Program-made: the position numbers and the translations under genes | Notes under the pieces: model-generated | Seen by the model: only the letters and a program-made list of their open reading frames with translations | What the model was told of the DNA's origin: nothing | The model's database searches: none | Assembly (NCBI GenBank): GCA_013400155.1 | Contig: VXBM01000009.1 | Location: forward strand, 1,804,073-1,868,072 | DNA from: Helopsaltes ochotensis | Taxonomy: Eukaryota > Chordata > Aves > Passeriformes > Locustellidae | Direction of reading: 5' to 3' | DNA: 64,000 bases | Shown here: positions 1 to 12,692 of the stretch, piece by piece | Layout: every line of letters starts with the position of its first letter | How positions within the stretch are numbered: position 1 is the first letter of the stretch

Positions 1-3000
1 AAAGCATACAGATAAGCTACATCTCCATAATCAGCACTTCTTCATTCAAAGGAATTGGTGCAAATGTTTTTTACTCAAAACACCTTCTAATTTACATCCT
101 TGTCACATGCAGCCTGAGACCCAAGAAGAATGCATGATAAATAAACTTTTTTTTTCAGTGTGTTCTTGATACTCAGCAGCTGGGCCAGAGGAAATATATC
201 CTCTCATTGTGGCAGCTTGGTGAGAGACATTGATGAATTCTAAATAAACACCCTCTGAACCTTCCTCAGAATATGGGATGAAGAGTGAGGAAAGTGAGAT
301 GTGAAGTGAGTACATGCAGCAGAAATCACTACAATGGCAATTAAAAAAAAATAGGAAGCATTCCTCAAAGAAACCAAGCTCTCTTGAAGGGCATAACCCC
401 TTAACAAAAGGGTCCTGAAGAAACTGCTAGGGACTGGTTCTTATGTTAAATTAAAACCAGCATCAAGCTAGCTACCAGCTGGGTTACTTACTCAAGGACT
501 TTCTGTCAAAATTTCCCAGCCTGAGATGCCTATAAGAGGCCCAGAGATAAATAACTCGAGGAGAAGATTTGAATGGGAAATATAAAGTGTTAGGATTTTC
601 AAGGACTCAGGCATGTCATTACTTATGAGTCAAGTAGTTATTTCTGTATGGTAAATTAGGAAATCTAATGTGGGTGAGAATTCAGAGGCCATGACACCAG
701 AGAGGAAATATGTACATAAAGAAAGGTGCAAAGATGGATGGCACACACAAACAAGTCCTCAGAAAGAGATGTTGTGCATAAAAAAAAGATTTACAAAGGA
801 AGAAAGAGTGGGGGGAAATCTAGCAGGTTTGTATTAATAAATTTAGAAAGGACAGGAGAATGTGTAAAGACTATGTACTGTACAAATCACTTCTGGAAAC
901 TAAGCAAGAGGCAAGTGGAAAAAAAAAAGAATGAACAACCTCTTCTCTGTTTCTTATCCTTGCCATCTTTAGCTAGAAGAACAAGGCAGTGTGAGAAGCT
1001 GGGGAGCTTTGAAATTGGAACTGAAAACAGGATTTGCCTTCTAATAGCATGAAGGTGAGATTCATTGTAATTGTTCTAACAGAGCGTCAGATATTGCCAG
1101 ATTGTAACTTGAATTTTTCCCTGAGAGAGCTGCAGCATACTGTAAAGAACTCTGCCTCCCTGAGACAGGTGCTTTAGCAGCCCTGGTTGCAATTTTATGC
1201 TTTGAATTCATCCAAGTGTATGAGGAGCTAACATTAAGGGCTGATGTGTGTTTGAGCAGTTGAATGTGATGAGAAACATGCTGCTTCATCTTCTGCTCTG
1301 CACAAGGCATCAAAGATGAACTATCTGAGAGAAAGGATGGCTCAGCAACACACTACAAGCTTCTTTTATTCTCAGTAATTTGTAAACTCTCTCTAGGCCT
1401 TGGAATCCCAGTTTCAGTTTTGATGTAGAGTCAGAATAAGACATCACATGAAGAAGCACAAAATAATTTAAAAAATATATATTGCATATTAATTTATTCT
1501 ACTGTCTTGTGCTTTGGTTCAATAGTTTTCCTTTCAATTAAATTTCAGTAGTAACATAAGACAAAGACATAGCTAAGAATAAATAAATCTATATAGATTA
1601 TTGTGATCAAAGATTGGTTTTCTTTTTGGTTTCTTTCAGATAGCTTTTTAACAAAAGTAATCGGGTCATCATGTTAAAGTAATAATACAGAGCATTTCTG
1701 AATTGCAGGGAGAAAATTAATTACTGATATTCCACTGACATATCTCTCCATCTTATTTGCTTGTGTATTGGAAATTGTCTGCCACTGTTTTCATAAAATC
1801 AAAGGAAAAAGTACTGCTGTCATTGGGGTTGCTGTTTTGTAATGGTAAAGCACAGGCATAGCCTGCTTAAGGGGTAGAGTTTCATGTCAGACCACTCTCT
1901 CTGTGTCCCTGATCCAGTTTAAACAAGGATATGTTTAAAATAGCTTAAAATACTGGCAAAGTTTCTGAGAATTTTACAATATTTGCACACCAGTGGGGGC
2001 TTGCTGCAAGTGCAGAAATGTGACAGGAATACTGTAAAAAATTATGTCAGCCAGATAAAAACAATCCAGGGTCTTGCTGTTGACCTGAGCTGTAGACTTC
2101 AACACAGGTGTCTTACAGTTCAGTGAGGTGGCTTGGCCCAGAAATTTGTGGATGAGAGCACCATCAAGCACAGGAACAAGCTGTCTGCATTCAACAAGCA
2201 TTGCTGTAGCAACTATCTGTTAAGGAGGCAGGTGAGAGAAGGAAAATGTTTCATTTGCAGCCACTTGAGATATGTCAGGCATGGTCTTTCAGAAAGTTTA
2301 GACAAAGCAATGCAATGCTAATTCTGCCCCAAGAGGACATACACTATTTAAGGCAGAGCAAGTTATTTGCATAATAAACTAGAGTCCAAATGCTGATGTT
2401 GTCAGTATAATCCCTTCATATAAAGCCCATTAACACACCTAAAAGAGATTTGTAATAACGAATGTCTTTCCCTCCTTTCTGCACAATAAATTATGGAAAA
2501 CCACAGTGACACACAGAAAATGATAATGACAAGAAATCCTTAATTGTATCAGCAAGAAGAATACACAAAACAAAGCACACTGGAGACAGTAGCTATTAAT
2601 TTTCTTTAGTATTCCTAGGCAAATCCTTATCATTTTCACTTTGCAAGTGGAAAGTGATATTTACAGGTGTAACAGAACCGGAATTCTGAAACTAAAAGAT
2701 TTTTAGATTCTGGTAAACATGAAAATTTTGCAATGTATGGAAAATGTTATCACTCTAAATCTCTCATTATTTAAGTGTTTGGGAAGGCTCCCCATCCACC
2801 TAGTATTCTCAGGGGAACAGTTTGCAAAACTCAGAACATTCGCTGTATGCAGTGACAGCTGCATGACATTTGTTTCAGGCACGTGGTTCCCCAAACGTGC
2901 TCATTGACATTCACTTTATACAGAGAATGTCTGACATCTGTATTTGTACGTACATGAATTAGAAGTTTCATATTCATAATGCTTCTGTGAGAGGAAGAAG

Positions 3001-6000
3001 ATTCCTAATCCTGGTATGAGAACAGGAAGCAGCTGCAGAAACAACGTGATGAAGTGACCATAATCCCCATTCCCCATCCCTCTGTGTCATTGCAAGGAGG
3101 AGTTAGGGGATCAGAAATAAAATCAAGACTGGGAAGAAGGAAAGGGTGGGGGGAAGGTGTTTTTAAGATTTAGTTTTCTTTCTTTTTTCTGCTCTGGCCA
3201 GTGATGGTAATTGGCGAGTGATCTCTCCCCAGTGATATCCCAACCTATGAGCCTTTCATTAAATTTTCTCTCCCCTCTCCAGCTGAGGGAAAGGCATGAT
3301 TGAGTGACTTTGGTGGGCACTAGAGAGTGAGTTCATCTTTTGCTAGCTGTGCCAAGGCCAGTCCTTCAAGCTCTCTTAAGAGAAGCTGTGGTCCCCATTC
3401 AGCTTTTTGCAGCTCTCATTCAGCAAAGCAATGCAATCAGCATGTTGTCCCTTGCCATCTGTTCTCCTACACCTCTCCCTGCTAAGCTCAAGTTGAGCAC
3501 TTGCAGGGAAATGCAGCCTCTCCAAGGTCTGGAGGAGTTTTTGCCACAGGCTTGGCTGCACCAGGACATCAATCTGAAGAACCTCTATGAAGTTAAAAGA
3601 AGTCCACCACGTTTTGCAGGTGTCATTTTTTAGCCTGTCCCGGAACAAGAAATCACCTCATCATGTCCTTTGCTTTAATCCCAGGGAAGCCCCTGTTTTG
3701 TCAGGGCAGGACAGTACAACACATGGTACAGGTTTGCCCAGTGCAGGGTCAGGGCACCTGACCTGGGGTGGCTTGGTGGTCTCTGGAATGGGAGGCTGGG
3801 AACAAGGGGGACATTGAACCCCAAAACGGCTACCTCTGGTCACACTACCAGGTGTTTGCCAGTATGTGCCCAGAGCTAAACCAAGGGTCATATTTAGGCC
3901 AGAGCAGAAATCCCCACCCCCTAGTCCTGGGTGCACCGAGGTGCTTTGATGATGACTGGGATATCAGGGAGGACTGCGCCACAGGAGAGGCATTGGCATT
4001 CACAGCACAGCTCATGCTCACATGGAGCTTTGCTTTCCCTCTATCTTCTAGACTGCAAATGAATAACCATTTAAACACATTTGTTATTTCAGTAAGGCCA
4101 AAGAGGGAACATAATTACTATGAAAACCAGTGCACAAGAAACCTGTAGTATTTAAACCCAACTGTTGACCTTAGAGTCTCATCTCATTACCACTTCCAGG
4201 AGGTAAAAAGGGGCAAGTGAGTGCTGCAGAGGGCAGCAGTGGTGGCACGTAATTGTGTTGTAAATCTCTGCAATACATTTTGTTAACATCTACCTGCCCT
4301 CCTCCCTTGTCATTTTGTCCTTCACTACTTGATTCCTCTTTGAGCATCTGAAGAGACTTTCTGCCTTTAACCAAAGAAATATTTCATAACATTTCCAGGC
4401 CTCAGAGGATTTCAGAGTACTTTTAACTTTTCTATTGTCTTTGAAGAGATGGCATGCCGCTGGGACCATCCTCTGGCTCACAGCCCTCAGAAATGCCAGG
4501 AAAAGCCTCTTTAGTACAAAATTATGTATTGCATGTTCAACCCAGCGTGCCTGTCCAAGCAGCATTGCCCAAGCTGGTGCCAGAACCAGGACCCACTGGA
4601 ACTCACCACCATCGGGCTGCCTAGGACAGGGAGAGCGACACTTTCTGCTCTGAGCCAGCATGAAATGGATGAAAAAGCTGCAGTGACTCAGCTAAAAGGA
4701 ATACCTTGCAGGAAGACTGATGGCATCCAAAAGACTGACAATAAAATCTGACTCTTCTCGAAGACATCCCAGGTGCTTCACTGCAGACCTGGTGAGAGGG
4801 AATCTGACCTATTCATACATATGGCAGTCAATAAATTATGTTAATCAGCCTGGAAGGCAAGAAATGCCAAATGTGACACCAGACATTGCCTAATGCTGCC
4901 TCTGCCAGGGAAACAGAGGGAAAGCAGGAAAGCTCTACAGGAGCTGCAGGGCCTGCAAAAAATAAATCAGTATTACATAAAGTCCACATTCAATTATTCA
5001 GGCTTTGTCTACTTGATGCATTTGAGCCCCAGGTTAGAACAGTGCTTAACCCTGTGTCCAGTCAGGGCCAGCAGTGAATTTGGAGGCAGCACCTCTGAGC
5101 TATCCTCAGTCAGAAGAAGGGTACATTGAGTAATTGAGCACAACTGCTGACCTGATTCCTAATTTGTCACACATGGTCATGATATGGCAGCACTTCAGAA
5201 GGACTTTAAAGCAGTTAATTGTTCCTTGCCAGAACATCACATATTCTTAAAGAAAACGCAGCTACAGGCAATATACAAACCCAACAGCAGCTGCTGTGTG
5301 CTCAGCAGGAGTCCAGGCACCAGCACACACGGGGCCATGCAGACACAGAGCTTCAGAGATGTGCCCTCCTACTTTATTCTACATGAATGCAACGCACATA
5401 ATTCAAAGTAACAGGTAGCCCAGTTTAGTGAGTTAGTCACTTGACAGACACCCAGCAGAGGCTGTCCCTGCCCTTTCTCACAGCAACACACCTACATCGT
5501 GTAGCACTGCACCTGGAGCTGTTCAGGCTAGCTCTGGTCCCACAGCCCAGCCGGGAAAGGGGTGAGTTCCTGCACCCAAACACTGTGTCCCAGTACTGAA
5601 GCCAGCTCAAGCCTTGATGCAGGACATGTTTCCAGCTACGTGATATTCACTGAATGTGCAAAGCAGCCCCTGAACATGCCCAAGAGGGCTCATTGCTACA
5701 GATGTGCTTCCTTAGTTGTCCAAAGGAAAGAAATAGTTAGGCCAAGGCTGCTGCTACATGGACAGCACGTGCAGCTGAGGAAAGAGACCTCCTTTCCCAC
5801 GGGCTCTACGGAAGCAGACTGCAAGCAAAGCACAGGCCAGGCGAAGTGTCGTGACAGCAAGCTCTTCTCTTATTGTTCTCGTTCCCCTTACAAGATGGGA
5901 GCCTAGGAGAAATGGTGACTGGGAGCAGGCTGCCAGCACAGCAGCCTTTAACCTGCACATGGGAGGCAGGCAGGAGTAGGCCAAGCTGTCCTCGAAGTCC

Positions 6001-7188
6001 CCATGTGATTTACGATGGGCACCTTGGTTCATATGCCATTATTTACAGCAGCATGACCTGCTTATACCTTAGATCTTGCTACACCTACAGGTGATCAATC
6101 AGTGTAACAGGCAATGACAGCATACCTTAGCAGCACTGGTTTCCAGAGGCACCAACAGCCATTCACCCTACAAAAGTCAGGCCATTATTTTAGTTCCAGA
6201 AATGCATTCCAGGTGTCACGCTCCTTTGGTAGTACAAGAGTTGTATCAAATAAACTGCACTAGTCCTTGTAGGCCCCAGCCAAAATGGCTGCTCTGAGTC
6301 AGCCAGCCCAGCATCAGTTCCCCTCTACTCCGGTCCTCTGTTCTTCTGAAGTGCATTAAATAAAACTTGCTCCACTGCCAACATTTAGAGGTTGAAAATA
6401 CTCAGCAGAAAACCTGCACCAAAATTGCCTTTAATATTTTTTCCTTTTTTCCCCGGGGGATCTCAGGGTTACCCCACCCCCACAAGTCCTGGTGCTACAG
6501 GGCACAGAGATGTGCACTTTTAGGAATGCAAATGTGTACCAGAGCTGGTCTGGTTGGTCCAGCTGGGCTAGAACTCACACCTCACAGGAGCTTTCACACA
6601 ATACTACAATGAAGAGCTACAGAAATCTGGGGATGTGGACAACACCAACTGTGGGTATTTGAGAGTCAAGCAAGAGAAAAATGTCTGTGGTATCCCCACT
6701 AACTTTCCAGTTCCCTTTGAGGAAAACATCATTACCACAACCAAGAGAGTAAATTCCAAACTGAGATCTGTCATCCCTCATGGACACCAAAACAGGCAGC
6801 ACCAAACTTGAGGCAACAGTTTGATTCTTCAGCTTAACTGTTTCATATGCCATTCAATCCCTCCTCCCTGATCCACAATTTCACAGAGCAAACAGCTCTG
6901 CCTTTCCTGCCCAGAGCTCCATTCCAATTAGCTGTGGACTGCAGGGAAAGCACTGCAGCTGTATCAATATAAAATGGTGTAAGAGGAGGGAGAACCAGGC
7001 CCTTTGTCTTTAAAAGCTCAACACAGGCCTTAGTGATTTGCATGAGCAGTATTTTTTCACTTAATCCTCTTCACTGTAATTCAGAGAAGTAAAGCAAACA
7101 CTCTGCAGAAGTAGTAGCTGAGTTTGGCCATTATTTTGTTAACATATGCACGCAGTGCTGGCCACTGTTATTAACTCAATATACAATC
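1..7188. other. Intergenic DNA beyond the ALKBH8 3' end
   Basis: No gene is supported in this stretch. The open frames on both strands are short, lack flanking splice signals that make a consistent gene, and resemble nothing I recognise. I looked specifically for CWF19L2, which lies downstream of ALKBH8 in human and in the same orientation, and saw no exon of it. Base composition is ordinary AT-rich bird intergenic DNA, with a somewhat more GC-rich part around 3.3-5.9 kb. I recognise no CR1 or LTR fragment here. Confidence 0.6.
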
Positions 7189-7194
7189 TTTATT
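7189..7194 (-). terminator. Candidate ALKBH8 polyadenylation signal
   Basis: The plus strand reads TTTATT, which is AATAAA on the minus strand, about 115 nt past the ALKBH8 stop codon. It is the first canonical hexamer after the stop, so it would give a short 3' UTR. More distal sites cannot be excluded without transcript data. Confidence 0.55.
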
Positions 7195-7309
7195 CTGTTA
7201 TTTTAAAAAGAGGCAATAGCTGCAGCCTGCATTAAAAATACCTTTCACAAAATACCTTTCACTGTAAAAAACAACGAAAACTCCACAGATAGTAAAGGAA
7301 GCATACAGG

Positions 7310-7879
7310 CTACAACTTTTCTAGAATCACACACCAGTTTCCCTGATCATAGTAACTCTTTTGAATCCTAACACAATCCAAGGATCTGCACACTGCTTCC
7401 AATTCCCCTTCACAGAACACATGGTAATAGCGGTGGAAAACAGGGCTGAGTTCTTGCAATTCTTTGGAGCCCCCTGGAAGCAACACTGTATCAACACTTT
7501 CCTCTTTCTTTTTAGTACCACCTTTCAGGTGCCAGGGAATCAGCAAATCTTGAGAGTGAAAGGAGGTTCTGTTAGTGTGAACAGGCAGTCTGAAGTCTGC
7601 TATTGGCTTGGTACCACAGCTTTCATCCTTCAAGTCTTTAAGGAGTTGGTCAGACCATGCGGAGTCTTGGCTGGTGTTATCAGGCCCTTGGTCACTAAGT
7701 GGTCTCTGGGCTGTCCCAGTATTCATTTCCTTGTCCTTGTTTTTATTACCATTCTTTTCCTTAAGGTATTTAGACTTCTGGTTTTTATATTCTTGTTCCA
7801 TTGCCCAGACATAAATGAGTGCTGTCCCACCAGGTCTTAGAAGCCGAGCTAGTTCCCGGATAGTAGCAAGTCTCCGCTC
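7310..7879 (-). CDS. ALKBH8: ALKBH8 exon 12 (last coding exon, residues 486-674)
   Basis: The acceptor TTTCCAG lies just upstream of GAGCGG. The exon opens with the end of the methyltransferase fold (LLRPGG, then ALIYVWAMEQE), followed by a Lys/Asn/Asp-rich linker that is poorly conserved between species. It closes with the conserved tail: LPVH.NRTSF.SQD, VPWHLKG-like (here IPWHLKG), SPVFHRYYHVF and SYYDQGNWCVIL before the stop at 7310. The linker accounts for part of the length difference from human. Phase 0 with exon 11. Confidence 0.97.
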   Translation of the reverse strand, partial: ERRLATIRELARLLRPGGTALIYVWAMEQEYKNQKSKYLKEKNGNKNKDKEMNTGTAQRPLSDQGPDNTSQDSAWSDQLLKDLKDESCGTKPIADFRLPVHTNRTSFHSQDLLIPWHLKGGTKKKEESVDTVLLPGGSKELQELSPVFHRYYHVFCEGELEAVCRSLDCVRIQKSYYDQGNWCVILEKL

Positions 7880-10800
7880 CTGGAAAGGAAAAGCAAAAGT
7901 GTGAAGCTAGTACATAAACAAGAAGTCAGGAGAATGAAATGTCAGTAATTGCTCCTTACCCAACGTACGATAAAACTTGAAAAGAAGGTGTTTTTTCCCA
8001 CTATTTATTCTCATTCATAATATAGCCATCACTGTGTGCAAGCCAAGACATTTTCCTAACCACAATTTCTTCATCAAGACATCATTCATGTCGAGCACTG
8101 GAAAAGGCTGCCCAGGGCAGTGGTGGATTCACCATCCCTGGAGGTATTTAAAGGACCTGTAGATGTGGCACTCAGGGACATGGTTTAGTGGTGAACTTGG
8201 CGGTGCTGGGTTAACAGTGGGACTTGATGATCTTAAATGCCTTTTCCAGCCTCAATGATTCTACTATTCTCTTTCCATTTGAAAATAGTTCTGTGCTGAA
8301 TAGGATATCAGCCCACCTGGAAAAGACAGACACCTTTTCAAGTAGGCGATTCAGTATTTAAAATCCCAGATTCAAATCTACCACACCTGATGATGCACAG
8401 GCTAGGTTTGCAGCTGAAGGGGTCTGACTTACAGCTTAAACACAGGTCCTCTGACCACACAAAGATATGCCACTCTTCTCCAAAACAGATTCCTCCTACA
8501 TTTTTTTACAAATGGATTTAGAAATCCATTTTTTCCATGGATTTGGGAACATTCACTGCATTTCTGGTATGGAAATACATGTGGGGCCCCTCTAACATGG
8601 TCTAGAAATTTGTTACCATGGCACAGTTTCTGCCAGGAGAACCCTACCCAGCCCAGAGATAGAGCAGACTGGTGAGTAGTCTCCCTTTTGTTTGTAGATG
8701 GACAACCAATGCACAGATTAAAAAAAGCAAAAATCACAAGGTCTGCCCAAGAGCCCAAGATCTGAGCTGGGAAACAATACATCTCTTGACTCCCAATTCA
8801 GAGCCCCCTTCTCCAGTGTCATTCATTAGAAGCACATGAAAATGAAACCCAAACATAGGACCAAAGCTTCAGGGGGAGCAAGGGCATCTGAGAGGCAGGA
8901 GAATGTGAACAGAAAGTCTGAGAAACAGCAGCAGTAGCACAACAGCTTAACTCTGCTCTGACAACTGCTTACACCAAATGCAAACCTTGGACTTCTTCCT
9001 ATTTTGTTCTTGCCTTTGCTTGTACTGCAGTATTAGCAGCTCTACACAGCAATCCAGCAGCACAGTGAGGCAGAGAGAGGGGTGACTTACTGCTGTTGAG
9101 AAGTGGTGGATTACTGCAATAGAGATGCAGGCGTCACAAGAACCACTGCGGATTGGCACTGACAGGGCATCACAGACAAATGCCTGGAAATGTTTCTCTC
9201 CACAAATATCCACCAGGTTTTTGCTGCGATCACAGCCAATCTAGAACAGAAAATGTTTCATTAAGCTTCCCATGAGAGGACAATTACAAGACTAGAATAT
9301 GATTTTCATTTGATGCTTACAGTAATAAAGTTATCACAGTCTCCTACTGAGGGAACACAGTTTAAAATCAAAACAACAGCAAGTGTGAGAAAATAGCCTT
9401 AAGAGGCATATATAGTCACCAGGTAGAGACAAAAGGAAAACAACCCTGATGCTAACTTAAAACAAAGATGAAAGACTGGATATCAGACAGCTTATTACAG
9501 CACCCCGATTTTGAACTAGCTTAGGAGGGACCAGGTTTCAACTTTTCTTCAAAATTCATTCAAGGTGTCTTGAAATGAGCAAAATGAGAGGTGACCTAAC
9601 CTCAGTATTTTCTTTTTATTTCAACTGCCATTTGTAACATTTGAAGTACCCAAACACTGAACTCACAGAAGCTGATCTACAAGTGTAAACAATTATCCAG
9701 TGACTTCGGTGGCATCACTAAAATACGGCATACAACTTCACTCTTTACCCTGGTTTTGTCACTTCAGTGTGAGGAAGTGCTCAGATACCTTTCTCTTACC
9801 CCTCAGTATCACAATCCACAAAAAATTTAAGCTCAATATTATTTTCCAATGTTCTGTACAGTCCATTGAAGTGACTCCTTGGACCATTTCCGAATACCTC
9901 ATAAAACATTAGTATTTTTCCCCCTTGAAAGACAGCAGTCAGCCCACTACAGCTGTCCAGCGTCTGCATCAAAGGCAGTAAGACAAAACTTACCATCTTT
10001 GAAAAATCATCATCTAGAAGTGTTTCTTACATGCTTGCATAAAAACAATAGATCTAAATTGATCAAGACACCTTCTGAAAGAAATAGTAAGGCATGTGCC
10101 ACCCTTGTTTTCATGTCTGCCAAGCACACTGAATACTCAAACCAAAGCCCTGCTACCAGGTTGTATATCAAATTTTGCATGTATGGGAATAATAAATTTA
10201 TTTCTTTTCAATGACCAGCAACAAGTAGATAGCAGAGAACAGGTTCAGAATCCTAACTAATTACTGTTGACAGTGTTTATTGCTTTTGACACTGAAAAAA
10301 GTAACTAAGCCATCTTTGATGCAAGAATAGCAAACAACTTGCCCTGCTTAATCAACCCAGAATAGACAACAGTACCATTAAAATGAAAAATCTCTTTTGC
10401 AATGATTAATGAAAACATATTTATTTTCCATCCTAATTTTTCATTTTATATGTTCAAATACTTTTATCTTGCAGCCTACCACCACAGTTTTGAAGAAAGC
10501 CAGAATTCTATTCCAGTCTTATTTCCTGAAAGCTTACCAGTGAGCTGCCTTCTACTTTGGTCCCGATTTTTGATCCAAAGTAAATGAAACCATTGTGAAA
10601 ATACCAACCTGACAATACAAGATAATCCTCCACAAAAACTGTGAATATGTACATATTACCCTGCCAATTAGCAATAAACAGACCTGAAAAGATCAATCCT
10701 AACATTGCTTTCTTCACACTCATTCCTTGGTTCTCTCGCATTTACTAAAGCACTGAGTGAATTATGTTGTTTATGAATTAAAAAAGGGAACCCTTGTTTA

Positions 10801-12630
10801 CTCGAATGCAAACAAATCCCCATCATTTTATACTGGCAGCCAACTGAAGTGTCTTTAAATTACTCTGACAACCTGCATGTTAGTGATTGCACACCTCATT
10901 ACCGGTACCTTTAACTACTTCTTCAATTAAGACACTGGCTTGCAGTACTTAATAATAAAACTCAAAGGACCAAATTCACTGCTGGCAGAAGGAAGAAGGA
11001 TAATTGCAGCTTCCACTGATGGCAAGCTTTCCCAGAAAGAACTGCTTTGGCCCTCCACATCTAGAGTGAAAATGGGCTGGATAATGGAACGCAATCCCCC
11101 ATTCCCAAAATGACCTTGCAAAGGACTACAATGCATGTTGATGAAATCCAGTGAACTAAGAATGAGAACAAAGGCATGACTGCCAGACTGCAAAGTCCTC
11201 ATTTGCATCTAAATTATATCAAATATTATGAGGTCAGGTTTACTTTTATTGACATACTTTCTAAAGCAAATGTACATCCAAAGCAAAAAGACGCTGTTTC
11301 ACAGTGAAAAGGGAGACCTTGATACAGAACACTGAACACACAGCTGCTCTGAAACAGGTACATTAGGGTAAAAGTTTACGTCTTAAATGTAAACATGACA
11401 ATAGGTTCTTTGCATATATGCATAAATGGTGAACACAGGAAGTCACCATAGATACCTGGTGCTGAAGCTAGGCAAATTTAACATCCTTATTAGAATTATC
11501 TCTAGGTGATATTTCAAAAAATTACCATCACCACATTCCTGCATTTTCTAACCTACAAGAGACATACATTCATTAAAAACCAAAATACATTCATTTCAGT
11601 CACTTAGAAAACAGTAAGGTAGCAAAAAAGCAGGTAAGTTTAGTGATGCAAAGTGGTACAGAAGTGTAGTGGTACAGAAAACATTTACTGCAAGGGCCAG
11701 AGATCCCAAATTCAACTTTTCCCAATTCTGTCACTTTAAATTCTAAAGCATGCAAAAGCTTTGATGTTACGAAGCTTCATCTACAGAAGAGTTCAAAGGA
11801 CAGTTTTAATTGAGAACAGGTTTTTTTCTCTTGAATTAAATATATAATCAAACCATTTAAACAAATCTCAAAATATATCTGGAAAGCTTTAATTTTTGCC
11901 CGTTCATATCTCTATTTTAGATGCTCAGGACAGGATATTTATTGTCTTTGCTGACAACACTTCTAGAAGAGTGGAGAAAGGCAGATGAATTACTATTAGT
12001 CCAGCATCCAAACCCAAAAGAATCTAGTACATCTCTTGGTGAGTGAAGCTGCATGTGCATTTTTTAGGCTATTTCTTATTATCTATGATTCTTCTCAATA
12101 ATTTCTTATACCTTGGCTTTCCAAATCAAATTCCTTGCTCAAACTCCATGATTTCCTATATATATCTCAAATAGCATGGCTGATTATTCACTCTACCTCA
12201 GCATGTCCACCTCTCAGCAAGTTGCTCCACACCTTTCACTATTCCCATAAAGGATGCTGGCTTGTTAGGCTTCTCAGATTTTTCTCCAGACATCCGTTCC
12301 CACATCCCCTGTTTTTTTGGGAGGTACCTCCACTCATCTCTTCACCACTTTTTGTTATGTAAACAATGGCTCACCGGAGCTCAAGAGCGGCCACTGACTG
12401 GCCACTCTTGGATTTCAGGCACTGATTTTCAGTGTGTAAGGATAAATATTAAATGCATCCAACTCTTACTTTAAGAGAGGAAATCTGTATTAGTGTGGAG
12501 GCCTGTAACTGTAATTAGAACTCTAACAAACACAAAACTTAGGAAAGGGGCAAAGGTATGTCATCATTCTGGCATACCACACCCTCTCTGGGCACACTGG
12601 ATAATGCAAACCTTAAGAAAATCAAAGTAT

Positions 12631-12692
<62 letters not shown>

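Larger units (their letters stand above)
7880..9090 (-). other. ALKBH8 intron 11
   Basis: GTAAGT donor next to 9091 and CAG acceptor next to 7879. It holds a CR1 3' end (about 8094-8276) and a short perfect hairpin (8510-8531). Nothing else is recognised. Confidence 0.9.

Noticed and set aside
3340..4148. Overlapping ORFs on both strands as a possible gene downstream of ALKBH8
   Set aside because: No splice-consistent structure and no recognised family. The frames occur on both strands over the same DNA, as expected by chance in slightly GC-rich sequence.
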